Below, piece by piece: positions 13,022 to 25,500 of a stretch of DNA of 64,000 bases. The notes under the pieces are model-generated. The model saw only the letters and a program-made list of their open reading frames with translations, was not told the origin of the DNA and did not search any database. The translations under genes and the position numbers were made by a program. Source of the stretch: Cytidiella melzeri. Taxonomy: Eukaryota; Basidiomycota; Agaricomycetes; Polyporales; Irpicaceae. Every line of letters starts with the position of its first letter. Position 1 is the stretch's first letter. The DNA lies in contig JABYQR010000024.1 in assembly GCA_022592445.1 (NCBI GenBank), positions 176,169 to 240,168 of the forward strand, in the 5' to 3' direction.

Positions 13022-13758
13022 TTTCAGCTAGTGAGAACGGTCTCGCGTGTGCCACAGGTGTAAGGAGTGTAGAGGTACGTGAGGAACGACCGAGGAGGGC
13101 TTTGAGAGGCCATTGGCTACTTGAGCTTATACCGGGATGCTTAAACTGAAGAATAGTGCCGCGCTTGCGGTGAACCCTGGACATATAGTTCATTGATCCA
13201 GAAGCGGCGTCCTAGGAGAATAATACCAAGACCAGTAAGTATAATGCAGGTATGGGCTGTTGAGGGAATCCGTGTCCTAGTAGGGTCGTAATGAAATGGT
13301 GGACGCCGTGGGTTGTTCACGCCCTCATGCTGGTTTCGCGTGGAATAGACAATGACTATAAGAAGATTAAGCATTGAGGCCATAGACTGTCTGCGCAGCT
13401 GCATGGGAAACAAGTTCGTACCTTTTAGCACGAACGTCGACGTTTCTTTCCAAGTCGAGGTGGTCGGCGTTTAGCGGCTGACATAATGGCTGAGACGCTG
13501 GTAGTGCATTGGTCGCGAACGCCTTTGTGCACGTCTTCATCTTCAAAAGCTCCCTGTTACCAAACATCAACTCACCACGGTGACCGCGAGGACCAGTCTG
13601 AGAGATTCGTGACGACTGGAGGCTCGCAAGAGACCGTAACAGTATGAAAACTCACCTCTGCGTGTGAGTCCCCTCGCACGGTGACAGAGTCGACACTATA
13701 CTATACATCTGTTCACTCACCCCGTTCCCGCTACACAACGCCCTCTGACTCGTCTCCA

Positions 13759-15049
13759 ATGGCACACGCCGCTGACTGGAAGAGACTCGGACCCTTCGCA
13801 TTCCAGGACACGGGAGTACCCTCACAACAGAAGAACTACACAACCCTCGTTCTTCTACACGGATATTGTTGGCATAGCGGTTCGTGTTCTCATCGGTCAC
13901 TCTTGCGTGGCGTTGCTCATTCTGCCATCAGGCATATTCGCGCGCTGTATCCCCTTCGTCGACAAGTACCACTGTCGCCTTGTCCTAATCAACCGTAGAG
14001 ATTACCCAGGCTCCTCACCGCTTACCGAAGATCAACGAAGATTGCTGAATGCCTCTGCACAGCCCGGCGTGGGCACATCCGAAGCAGTATCAGATCTTCT
14101 GCGGTATAGCAAAACGCACGCGCTCGACCTGCACGACTTCCTATGTACGTTCATCCAGGACGAAGGGATTGCGGCGAAGAGTGTGATACTCGTGGGCTGG
14201 TCGTTTGGCGCAGTGTGGATCACGCAACTCCTAGCCTACGCGTCATCTTTATCGGCCAGAGGGTTTTCACTGTGCATGTACATCAAGCGTGCGATCTGGT
14301 ATGGTAGGTACAACATTTTTGTTTTCTTGATACTTCAATGTAGACATGGCTCCTGCAACCAGACATTCCCTATAACGCTCTAGGCTATCCGCCCCCTGCT
14401 ACATTCTACAACCCATTAACAGACCCCTCGCATTCTCCCGCTGAGGTTACGAAAATCTTCCTCGCTTGGCTTTCGGGATATTACACTCATGGCGCCTGGC
14501 CTTCCAAACTTGAATACCGGACACCGTTGCAGGATCCACCGCCCACAGTCTTTACCATGACACCCTCAGAATTTGAATCAGCTCTATGTACCGCTCCTGG
14601 CAACCCTGGAGGGTCTGACGAAGTCTTTCTGCACATGGGCGTACGGCATGGGTTATATAAGATCCTACGAGAACAAGCGTTATACACATCCCCGCTATGC
14701 TCCTGTCCCTCACCGGAGAACGCAGAGAGCAAGAGAAGCTGGGACGACGTCGAACTTTATCACATCTGGTGTGATCAGTCCTCGTGGATGCTATCTTGGG
14801 CAACATGGTCTCTTCTGGAAGAGCTCCGTGAAGCTGAGGAGGCTGGCAGGGCGGTGAGGAAGATGACGGTGGTGAGGATGAGTAAAGCAAACCACTTCGT
14901 GCGTGCACCGCTTTGCATACAATACTTTCAATTTTTAGTACTCAATCTCTTCTGAAACTTTGCAGGCTCATTGGGACCAACCGGAGCGTACCTTGAAAAC
15001 TCTCCTTTCTGACTCGCCAGAAGAATACAATGTGGTCAATTTGTACTAG
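13759..15049 (+). CDS. Alpha/beta hydrolase
   Basis: Alpha/beta-hydrolase-fold protein of unknown substrate. The start ATG at 13759 gives MAHAADWKRLGPF. The oxyanion segment LVLLHGYCWHSG spans intron 1. The nucleophile elbow is VGWSFGAV, with Ser in G-W-S-F-G. An intron at 14304-14362 joins IKRAIWYD to IPYNALGYPPP, and the last intron joins SKANHF to AHWDQPERTL, which carries the likely catalytic His. The stop is at 15047. All four exons stay in frame. The second half (WLSGYYTHG, FTMTPSEFE) resembles fungal hydrolases of no assigned pathway. It lies directly upstream of the second OPT gene on the same strand. Confidence 0.88.
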
Positions 15050-15278
15050 CTCATGTATTCCTGCTGTGAGTGCTCGTAAATGGTGCTAAATTTGTGTCAA
15101 TATAGTTTCAGTTATTGGAAGCCATCTCGCCGGACAAAACGTCCGTACGTAGCAAGATACTTCTTCTCTTCTCCCCGGCCCGCCAGCGATGCCATAATTG
15201 TGCGTGTGCCGATATGTAGATAGGATGAAAACCTATTTCCTGGTTCGTTATCATACCTGCGAGCTCTTACATGCGCGA

Positions 15279-15299
15279 GTGTTGGTGTACTCACGTGTC
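15279..15299 (+). promoter_or_regulatory. 21-bp conserved element upstream of OPT copy 2
   Basis: Exact 21-bp match to 2642-2662, here 124-144 bp upstream of the OPT copy 2 start and carrying CACGTG. Position and orientation relative to the gene are kept in both copies. Confidence 0.55.
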
Positions 15300-15422
15300 G
15301 TAGGCATCATGGGAGCCAGAAGTGAGAATTCAGTCCATGAGAAACAGAAGTAGTCTAGCTCACAGCTCGCTGAGGATTGCCGCGCACCTTCTCCCCGCTA
15401 TCCTACAAGGTTGACTCATACA

Positions 15423-18400
15423 ATGGCGGCCCCCGGCGACATACCAGTCCTGGAACGCGAGAAGAGCGTTGGCGGATCTCTGGTGAAGCTTGACGAAGAA
15501 AAAGCTTCTCTTGATGTCGCGAATTTCATCGATGACGACGCCGATCGCGACAGCGAGCATGTCGATGCCACCGTTATTACCAAGGCTGAAGATGTCGCCG
15601 TTCAGGTGCGTACTTGAGCTTTGCGAGTCTTGCCTAGTCAGCCAAGCGTGCCCTTGCGTGTTGTTAGGTTATTTCTGCAAAGGACGATCCCTCGTTACCA
15701 GCTATCACATTCAGGACTATATTCTTGGGTATTGGGCTGAGTATCTTCAGCTCGGTACTGGCAACTATCTATACTTTCAAGCCGCAAGTATGTCTCGCTT
15801 TTTTGATAGATTCAACCACTTCTCACCCTCAGACACACCAGAGTTCTACAGTCTCCCAACTGTTCTGTCTCATCATTGCCTATGTACTTGGAGAGGCAAT
15901 GGCTAGTCAGTACCTTATCCGATTTCCGTGTTCCACCCATCACTTAGTTGTATGTTGTCTGAAGGGCTCATTCCTACTCGTGGATGGTTCAGATATCTGA
16001 ACCCTGGGCCTTTCAACATCAAAGGTCAGTCACTCCGTCGCTCAGCCAGTGCTCTGACTCAATATTGAGATGTTTAGAACACGCTGCAATTGTCATTATG
16101 GCTTCAACCGCAGCATCTGTCGCGATTGCGATGGAGATCATTGCGGCTCTGGGTACGTTCGTGACTTGCAAATATTGGAACACATTCTCATCAAGTAGTG
16201 CAGACTTGTTCTACAATATTACTCTGAGTCCTGCTGTGGCCATCTTCCAAATCTTCTCTAGCCAGATGCTCGGATATGGGATGGCAGGCATACGTGAGTG
16301 ATCTCCAATGACGAAGACTATCTCACCCGCTTATGTTCCTCACAGTGCGAACACTGCTCGTTTACCCTACGTAGTCTGTACACCGGTTTATTCTCTCGTA
16401 CCTCGAATACTCAACATTCGACTATATCACCCATAGCGCGTTTTATCCTGCATATATCTCTGTAGTTTCGCTTCTGCAAAGCCTTCACTTCGGCGATGCC
16501 TTGAACATGAAGAGAAGAAGGTATTTTTGGATAGTGGTATGTGGTAGAAAGCGAAGGTCGTATACCAATCTCATTGACGCCTTTGATCTAGTTCACAGCG
16601 ATCTTCTTCTGGGAATGGTCGGTGGACGTAGCATCCGCTGAGTCATAATTCTACTGAACCAATTCCAGGATCCCTCAGTATCCTTTCCCTTTGTTAAGCG
16701 CAATTTCCGTGATTTGTTTGATCGATAACGGTCGCCACGCCTTTGTGCGCAATTTGTTCGGTGCAGGTTCTAGCAATGAAGGAATTGGCCTGTTCAGCTT
16801 CAGCACGAGCTGGACCCTTATCACACAAGGCAGGCCGCTTGTATGGCCGCTTCAGACCCGTAAGCGGATTTGTACTTTGGTGACCAACGAATGCTGATTA
16901 CGGTTGTGCTACAGAGGTTAGCTCATACCGTACGTTGAGTACTACTCTCCGAGAGCCAACGAAAATAACCCTAGGACAGTGGGGATGGCCATCGGCTACG
17001 TCATTTTAACGGTTGCTTACTACGCCGGCTCCTTCCATGCTAAAGACCTTGTATTCATGTCAACGTCACTTTTCGACTCTAAAGGCCAGACTTACAACCA
17101 GACCGCAATCCTCACTCCTGATCATGTGCTGGATCGTTCCAAGCTAGAAGCCGTAGGGCTACCCCGGTTCACGACCACGTACGCAATCAGCCAGATGTGC
17201 TACAACTTTAGTATGGGCGCTGCGATCGTCCATGTACTGCTCTGGCACTGGAGCGATCTTAAAGCAGGTGAGCTCTGCGCCATACCACTGAACTGCCAAA
17301 CACGTTACTAACTCTTCTGCAGCATTTGGCAGCCTGAGGTTCTTGAGAAATAACAAAGACCAAGAGGTTAACGATGTTCACTATCAGGGTTAGTGTGATC
17401 TCACCCATAGGTTCGGCGTGATAGTGAAATATCGTTCCAGAGATGAAAGGTTATACGGAGGTCCCCCAATGGTGGTATCTTTTGCTCTTCGTTGTCTCTC
17501 TGGCGGTGGGAATTGGATGTAGCGTAAGTCGATATTAACAAATGACAGCTCTTCAACGCTTCGCTAACCTACACAATACAGTACGCAACCCCGAATCCCC
17601 TCATGCCATGGTGGAGTGTCCTCTTATTCACAGCCATCAGTGCCGTTATCGCAGTCTGTATGGGGTTCAGTGAGCGTTCATGATGGATTTTGAAAAGGAC
17701 TGTAAAACTGATCCACCAAAATATGCTAGTTGCTGCCACGACGGGTTTTCAGATTTCCATAAAATACGCCATACAGATTATTGCTGCGTTCATTCATCCC
17801 GGAAAGCCTATGTATGTCATACTAGCTCAAGCTAACCGAACGCTCACAAATCGCTATCTCTGAAGCACGGTCATGTACGTTAACCTTTACGGTAATAGCA
17901 CTGCATTCCAGACATTGTTTCTGCTACAAGGCGCGTATTCGTATACCAACTCTGCTACCGACCTCAAGCTGACTGTGCCTCTTACCAGATTTGAAACTAG
18001 GTCAGTACGTGAAGCTGCCCCCTCGTGTCACATTCTCGTCGCAGCTAGCCGGGTCTTTCATTGGTGCTATATTCAACTATATTAGTACGTGGAGCTGGAC
18101 AATCGAACATGTGGGAGTTCTCTGACGCAAAGCCTCGCGCAGTGATGAAGACTATCATTGGAAGTAATCGTGAGGTTCTCCTGGACCCTGTGGGGACACG
18201 TATAGTACGTTCTTCGAAGCGTATCTGAATCTGTGTTCTCACTGATGTGGCTCTGCGTTTGTCAAGTGGAGTGGCTGGATCATACAGAGCTATAATTCGG
18301 CATCGGTCGCTATGGGAGCCCTGGGAGAGGAGCTGTACGTGGACATATCCGAATGTGAATACTACTCAGCGCTCACAACGACTCAAACTGGCCGCGTAGG

Positions 18401-19013
18401 TTCACCGTTGGCAAACCATATTACCTGATCTCCTTCGCCATCTTCATTGGTCTGCTCTTCCCGATACCATTTTGGCTTGTTCATCGCTGCACCAACAGGG
18501 ATTCTTTCGTTTCCAAGGCCGCCGCGTACATAAATACTCCCATTGTTGCGTACTATGCTGGTTTTCTTCCGTACTCGGTCAATGGGCAGTGGTGGTGAGT
18601 ATTATTGCTGGAGCAAACTCGAAGCCCCCGGAACCCTTGAATGCTTACATTGACCGTCTCAAAGGTCTTGCGTTGTGATTGGGTTTGCTGCACAATGGTG
18701 GGCACGGTCGCGCCGTCCCAAGTGGTTCAAGAAATACAACTATTTGACATCTGCTGCTCTGGATGGCGGGAGTCAGGTCATCTTGTTCATTCTGGTAACT
18801 TCAACACCTATCCCTGGACTCATACATTGAACGCATCACTGATGTGCTTGACAGAGCTTTGCTGTCTTCGGCGCAAGCAACCGTGCTGTTGAATTCCCCA
18901 ACTGGTATGTGAATATGATCAGCTTCAGCACTCGGAGCTCAATGAGGCTCTATTACATATGTAGGTGGGGCAATCCTGCACACTTGTCCGTTGATAGATG
19001 TGCCTCGACGTAG
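15423..19013 (+). CDS. OPT-family oligopeptide transporter, copy 2
   Basis: Full-length proton-coupled oligopeptide transporter paralogous to the gene at 1-2539. The start at 15423 (MAAPGDIPVLEREKS) leads into SEHVDATVITKAEDVAVQ, nearly identical in both copies. Diagnostic blocks include SQLFCLIIAYVLGEAMA, GWFRYLNPGPFNIK, HFGDALNMKRRRYFW, GSSNEGIGLFSFSTSWTLI, TYAISQMCYNFSMGA, TEVPQWWYLLLF, YVNLYGNSTAFQTLFLLQ, KLPPRVTFSSQLAGSFIGA, and a C-terminus in which N-W-W-G-N spans the last splice. More than ten introns are present, one of them apparently GC-AG (17931-17988). The stop at 19011 is convergent with the dehydrogenase gene. Confidence 0.93.
17931..17988 (+). other. Probable GC-AG intron in OPT copy 2
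   Basis: Joining CTACAAG at 17930 to ATTTGAAACTAGG at 17989 gives the in-frame family sequence LLQDLKLGQYVKLPP. The intron then starts GCGCGT and ends CCAG (58 bp). In OPT copy 1 the same junction has a normal GT donor (after base 35, minus strand). Confidence 0.6.
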
Positions 19014-19222
19014 CTTACATAGGTATATCTGTTCTCTCCATTCGCAAGCATAACCATACGGCGTATCCTACTATGTATGACCAAATATCCTCACTTTGAG
19101 CCTCAAACTGTCCGCGCAAATGAGCACAAGGACTCGGATCTACGAGGCCGTCAAATGAATATATTTACTGCAGCATGACATGGCGCTCCACTTTCTCAAT
19201 AGACTTGCGCCCATTGAGCCAC

Positions 19223-20418
19223 TCACTCCTTCCCGCCCAACCAGCGATACACAACTCGATTGTCTAAATCTCGGCATCGAGGATCCTCAGCGGTTGCTGT
19301 GTAAGCTGCAAGACCAGCTTCACCGAGCGCAAGCATAGCGTCCACCTCCTTCGCTGCGTTTACAGCTAGGGTGAAGTCCTTGACCATCAGCTGGACCTTG
19401 AAGCCTCCCTGGTAGCCTTTCGAGGTCACAGCGTTGGGACAGACTCCAGGGACCGGCTGTCAAATGTCAGTGGAGTGGGTATGTAACGCGCGTCAGGACA
19501 AGCACTTGCGGCTTACGTTCATGTTCGCTACATACACGTAACATATGTTAGTATGTGGTAGATATGCTGCGTAGCTGGGCGTACCGTTTTGCCAATTTCC
19601 GCCTGTACTCTTGTCGAATATGTCACTCAGCAGCTTGGGCTCGATCCCATGTCGCATCCCAATGTTCATGGCCTCGCTGGTCGCAATGGCGCATATCCCG
19701 CTCAAATAGTTGTTGCAGAGCTTCGCGACAAGACCTTGGCCAGCACCACCCACATAGAAGATGTTCTTTCCCATCATTTCTAGTAAAGGTCTGATGTGTT
19801 CGACGAAGAACGTGTCGTCCGGGCTAGCACCGGCAAGAAAGCTGAGTGTACCAGCTTCAGCACCACTCACGCCGCCGGAGACTGGGACATCGTAAAAGCG
19901 CGCCGTTGGCGATGCTTGGGCAACGGCTTTGCCAACTTCGAGAGAGGTCGATGGATCAATTGTGGAACAGTCTACAAAAGCCTTTCCGTTGATCGGCCCT
20001 GTGAGAACTCCACTGTGCTCGTTCAGAAAGACATCTCGAGTGTGTCGTCCCTCTGAAACAATCGAGAAAATCACATCCTACAGGCAATCCAGGTGAGTCA
20101 GCCACGTAATGCAGTTTCTATTTTCGACTTACTGATCTCCCTGCTACCTCTCGAGAATTTGCGCAGGCGATGACATGACCTAGCCCTTTACTATTGGACT
20201 GGCTTATGAAGTCTTCTAAGACATCATCCCTGATGTCGTAAATAAAGACATGCGTGGTATTTGGCAGCGACTTGCGAAGATTCAATGCCATCCGCCATCC
20301 CATATCTACAGCACCGCTCAATTCGTCAAGGAGGCCCTTACAACAAGGATTTATAAAACTTACTTCCGAGGCCAATAAAGCCAATTCCAGTACAGTGCTG
20401 TGCTTCAGTCCTTGACAT
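19223..20418 (-). CDS. 3-hydroxyisobutyrate dehydrogenase
   Basis: NAD-dependent enzyme of valine catabolism, oxidising 3-hydroxyisobutyrate to methylmalonate semialdehyde, usually mitochondrial. The start ATG at 20418 gives MSRTEAQHCTGIGFIGLGN, spliced to MGWRMALNLRK, so the GxGxxG nucleotide-binding motif crosses the first intron. The catalytic signature follows: AFVDCSTIDPSTS, FYDVPVSGGVSGAEAGTLSF, and GQGLVAKLCNNYLSGI with the active-site Lys. The C-terminal domain includes STGGNWQN and GYQGGFKVQLMVKDFTLAV. No strong mitochondrial presequence is visible, so an upstream exon or start is possible. It shares a 258-bp divergent promoter with the gene at 20677. Confidence 0.9.
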
Positions 20419-20676
20419 GGTGAAGAGAGCCTAAGGGTAGTGGTATCTGAGTTCGCGATTAGAGCTCGCACATTGAAGGATAGACTCGTGACGGCAACTT
20501 CGCTGTGATGTTTCCCATGTAGAGATCATAAGGAAGACGTCACGCCCTAGGGGTGGGACGGACGGCACCCCGTGTGTAGCCCGTTCGTGAGAGTGCATTA
20601 CGGATGGTCAATGCGGCTACCTCTTCCATACCAGCATCGATTTGAAACTCACGAGGACTGACAACTCTTCCTGACC

Positions 20677-21298
20677 ATGACTACGATAGACGAAGCTCGC
20701 CAAGTCCTGTACGAGGAAGGACAAAAACAAAGGAGGAAGGTGCTAGGGGATGCACATGTTGATAAATGTGAGCGATAGCCAAGCAATCTGCGAGCTCCAG
20801 GGAAAATAATGTGAGACTTAGCGTTGGCCAATGTGAGCGACTTTGCGCGAGCGGGACAAGAACTTGTAACCGCGAATGCCTGGTACGCCATTGCTTTCTG
20901 ATTGTAAGGAGCGTCGAGGTGAGATTCGTATGCAAGGGGTACTATTTGGAGTCGACCCGGGCTGTCACACAAACAGCGATCCATCGTGTCGATTTCCATC
21001 CTCTGTGCCATGGGAAAGCAGGCAGAACTCGCATCGCATGTCAAGGGCGCGTTGAACAATGGCTTGAGTGAAGAAGAGTTGAAGTACGGCGCTGAATTTC
21101 ACCACGGTCAACGAAGTTGATACCCATTTCGTGCTGCCACAGAGAGATATTCATGCAAGTGATGGTATATTGCGGGGCGCCTGTGGGTAAGTCATTCAGC
21201 CATTGCATTGACATCCACGTCTCATGTGTGTATCAGGTATGGAGTCATTTAGGACGGCTGATGTTGCCATCAAGGAGTGGAAAGCAGAGCATCAATGA
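20677..21298 (+). CDS. Carboxymuconolactone decarboxylase-like protein
   Basis: Small CMD/AhpD-fold protein related to 4-carboxymuconolactone decarboxylase of the beta-ketoadipate pathway. The start ATG at 20677 gives MTTIDEARQVLYEEGQKQRR and KVLGDAHVDKS. After introns come LANVSDFARAGQELVTANAW, GTIWSRPGLSHKQRS, AELASHVKGALNNGLSEEEL, and a C-terminal exon ending ADVAIKEWKAEHQ. Five exons join in frame with short introns. The His in SHVKGALNNG matches the decarboxylase type rather than the CxxC of AhpD peroxidases. Substrate is not certain. Confidence 0.88.
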
Positions 21299-21524
21299 GG
21301 AGCGACGAGCAATACATAGCGCTGCAAAAGCTCAGCATAAGTCCTGTAGTCTCCGGAATAGTCGCTTCGTCACTGCTGCAGAACATAGTTGCCTTCAGTC
21401 TGATCCGCACTATGGAAATGGCGTTATACGACATGTTGCACGCTCACCGCCATACGACGGCCACAGCGATATCGAAGAACCCACCTTCACCATCACGTGA
21501 CATGTGAACAGGCATCCTCTTCTT

Positions 21525-22394
21525 TCAGCGGACGGTAGCCAAGTGCGTCTGCCTTACCTTTCCCTGTGGTGACAAATGATGAGACAAGAGGGGGCTAACC
21601 TTGAATCCCAACTGCTCATAGCAATCTCCTGAATGTCTACCATTTACTTTCAATGCAAAGGATGCCCCTGGTGAATGCACGTACGCCTCTCTAATGAGAC
21701 GGGATAGATGGCCTGGGGGAATGTGAGAAGGGTGAATCCGCGCAAGTAGAAGTTGCGAACCTTTCCCTTGCTCTGAAGGATCTATGCCGACCATCGCGAA
21801 ATGCCACACAGACTGGGGCGTCTTTTTGCTACCCCTCGCAGAGAACACTTCCTCCAGTACTCGATCTGCGCTTTCGCCGTAATCAACCCCAAATCGCTGA
21901 GTACACAAACCGTCTTCACGAGTACGGCAGTCAGGGAGAAAACGTACCTCTAGTGCCTGGTTTCCCATGCCTTGGGCATCGTGAGGCTGTCCATTGGCGG
22001 TGCATGGGGGAGGGGGGCAGACAGCGTACGCCACTAGACGTTCGGACCGCGTTCTGCCAATGTCGTGATCGCCATCCGAGTCTGCAACAGCGACTACGGT
22101 GATGCGCCTCTGTACAGCGAGCATCGTCCCCAGTAAACACCGCATGAACGCACTCAAATTGTCCGTTTCTCTGGATGGGACATCCTCTAGTGGCTGGGAA
22201 AAATGATTTTTCAAGAACTGCGAGACCTGAGCCTTTCGTAGTCAGTAAACTCGAAGAATTTGTCGTGTTCAGACCTTTTCCAAGTCTGCCACGAATTTGC
22301 AGAGGGAATCGCTGAGAGATGCTCGAAATGCAATGGCTACAACGTTTTCCAAGTCAAGGAGGGTTGCGAGCCGTACTACTACGTTGACTGCCAT
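21525..22394 (-). CDS. GNAT-family N-acetyltransferase
   Basis: Acetyl-CoA-dependent N-acetyltransferase fold protein; acceptor unknown. The start at 22394 gives MAVNVVVRLATLLDLENVVA, a typical GNAT beginning. It splices (VADLEK to VSQFLKNHF) into a long exon with RITVVAVADSDG. Motif A is HFAMVGIDPSEQGKG. A 45-bp intron follows, joining GKG to HLSRLIREAYVHSPG, and the fold ends with CYEQLGFK. The gene shares only 197 bp of divergent promoter with SIN1. The exact splice near the C-terminus after GFK is uncertain. Confidence 0.82.
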
Positions 22395-22591
22395 CGTATG
22401 TCGCCCGACTGAAGCGCTGATACTACTTGTAGTTTCGCACGCCACAAAGGTCGGCGCCGCGTACTCTATTCCGAGGTACGAGGTTCAATCAGGGGCTGGA
22501 TACGAGCCTGCCGTGTACCACTCTCACCATTATTCCTGGGATACACTTAGAAACGACTTTAGTTGATTCATAAACCCTCTCCATTGCCGCC

Positions 22592-25500
22592 ATGTCGCTG
22601 ATTAGCGACCCCGAGTGAGTTCTTCACCAAACGACAGCAACTTCGCGATGAAACTGAAAGATCGGTCAGTTTCCTTATCCATAGCATTCGACTACAGTAT
22701 CTTCGAAACGTTGAAGACCCATACGGTGCTCGTTTGATATCGCTCGACCCATCTTACAGGTCGAATCCATACATCGTCGATGCAGGGCTAGCAGATGTCG
22801 ACAGATGGCCTGAGCTCGCCCAGCCAAGTAGTCCTACGCCTAGCGACGACGAAGCCAAGCCAAGCCGTCATGGTGGCAGGTCGGGATTTCCAGGTGCAAC
22901 TGGCCTTAAATATACTACAACAATTCTTGGGCCTTCTCGTTCCGGAGCCCTCGGACTGAGGGTCACCGGGAAACGTCAGGCTGTTTCGAGTTCACACCGC
23001 AATTCCATCAGGAGATCGGCCTCTCAGCCTCGCTCTGCGCACGAGTTTACAAAAACTCCTATCGATGCTGACGTTACGCCAAGAATTCCTTCGTCTTCCT
23101 CACCAAGGAAGGCGGATCTTTCACGAAGGCCAGACATAGAAATCACCGTACATGACGATCCCTCCGACTCCAAGACCCCAATACCTCCTCCTGGTACAGA
23201 CAATACCTCTCAAGCGCAAGATGGTGCTACAGGGCCCATTCCGATTCCGTTTATACCAAAGTTCAAGGGCGCGGCAGAGATGGAGGCCAGACGTCAGCTA
23301 CGTATGCGGAATAGGTTCCCAGCCCAACCACCGATGCGACCAGAGCTTTCCGCGCCAGCAAACCTAAACCCTGAGATATCCTCATCTTCGTCTTCGTCTT
23401 CGTCCTCATCTTCATCCGCCAGTATGGATGACGAGGAACAGGACGTGTTGCCCGATGACGATGATGACTTTGACGACGATGTCGACGATGTTCCAGAAAT
23501 GGATGATGACATGTTCGACCCGTTAGTTATCTTTAACCTCTTTGCCAAGGCTCAACTAATTTGAGATGTATACAGAGAGTTTGCTGGAAGCCGTGGCACA
23601 ATGCTTGACGATGTCTCAGACGGCTCTCTCATGTCAGGCGAACAATCCATCACTTCCGCCTCCGACTACTCGATGATGCAGTCATCACTTCCTCCCAATA
23701 ACAGTGCGCGCAACCGGCTCAGCCCTGTCCGCGAAAGCCACACAAACGAAGAGAAATCAACAAACGCCAGCCCGGAGCACGTGGCGTCTTCAGAGAACAT
23801 CGACTCGTATTTCGAGATGGTGACCGCAGCACCTGCACACACGGAACAGAGAGAGCTAGAAGAACACGTAAGCCGGGCGACGCTCTCCGTTCCCGGATTC
23901 TCCCCCTCTACCTCTCAAATCCCGTCCCCTTCAGTAAGCATGTTCGCTCGGAGACCTGTGCAGCCTGCAAAAGCCGTCAAGTCCGCGCTCACGGCGATGC
24001 TAGCTAACGATAACGATGATACCGCCGAGAATCCGTTTACGGAGCTATACAGTGCGATTTCCGGACGATCGGAAGCAGCTAGTACGAACGTCAAGGTGTA
24101 CTTTCCCCATGCCAAGCAACCTGCAGGGCAACCGATGCAACTCAATGTCAGGAAGGATGCAACGATCGAGGAGGTTCTTGGATTTGCGTTGTGGACATAC
24201 TGGGAGGAGGGATGGCTGCCAAGGATAGACGAGGGTCTGTCTGGGGAAGAAGACCCCAAGTGGCCCATAGTATGCTCGGCTCTGGGCTGGATATTGAGGA
24301 TTGTTGAGGATGATGGAGAAGTTGACGAAGACTTTCCTCGTGCGTATCTGCCAATCTATGAAGAATGACGAAAAAGCTCACCTTCAACCTCGATAGCTCC
24401 TGATCGTACAGGGAAAATCTCTAAATTCAATTTTGATGCGTATGCTGTCCTCGAAGCCTCTGCAACTCAAGGTAAATCAGACAATTTTTGGCCACTTGTA
24501 CAAGTGGTTCACTCAAAGTCACCCTCTTCCTCTCCTACAGTGCAACAAAATAAACTCATGGAAGCCAAAATTCAACGACGTCTCTCTCGTATCGTCCTGA
24601 AGAAGAAGAAATCGTCTGAGCTGCTCAAGAACGTCGGCCCGCCAAGCGGAGGCGGTGGCCTCATCCCACCACCTGAGCTCCTTAACCTCGCCGCAAGTGT
24701 AGGTCTCGCGGGATCAATGCTTGGCAGCTCATTCGGTCCATTTCCAAGCTCTCTCGGTCCATCATCAAGTCACGGTCCAACGCAGTTCCTGCGAATCAGG
24801 ATCGCGGACATGGCTGATGCAGGTCATGTCTCGACAACTATACCTGCGTATGTCATTGCCCTTCTCCTCGCTTGACTTCCCATCACTGAAGACACTTACT
24901 TCAAACAGTTCCGGCGGACAGTACATGGCCGAAGTCCTTGACGCCGTCTGCTCCAAGCGTAGGATTCCGAACCCGAAGGACTACGCTCTTGTGTTGGACT
25001 TGAAGAACCAGAAGCTGTTTATTCCGCTCGACAGGACTGTGAAGAGTTTGCAGGGCAACAGAGATTTGATGCTCATTAAGAAGGCTATGTTGCAGAACTA
25101 TGGCGTTGACATGGGCAAGCGCAACACGGCGAGGTCGAGCGATCCGAACGGTACGACTTCCGCGACATTTCGCTGATTTGGCATTCCGCTTATCCAGAAA
25201 TGCGCTGAAAATCACAGCATCTATCGTCAAACGTGCCTCGGAAGTGCCGGAGCAGACATTCAGTTCCGCTTTCGATTATACTTCGGCCTACAAGGTAACC
25301 ACTTCCGAGCTTGTGCACTCGTTGAGAGGCTGACTCGTCGTATAGCGCTACACGGTGTACCGTAAAGTTCCTATGCTCGTTACTCGGAGTGCCCGGCTGC
25401 TTGCTATAGACGGAGGATACATCCATGTACGCAGTTTTATTTGACACGACCCGGATGCTCAGATGCAATTTACCTTTGCCGTAGATCATGCCGCAAGCCA

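Noticed and set aside
22297..22566. Plus-strand open frame of 89 codons
   Set aside because: Opposite the first exon of the GNAT gene, which has a clear GNAT N-terminus in frame.
23294..23548. Minus-strand frame with poly-Ser and acidic runs
   Set aside because: Mirror image of the poly-Asp/poly-Ser region of SIN1 on the plus strand.
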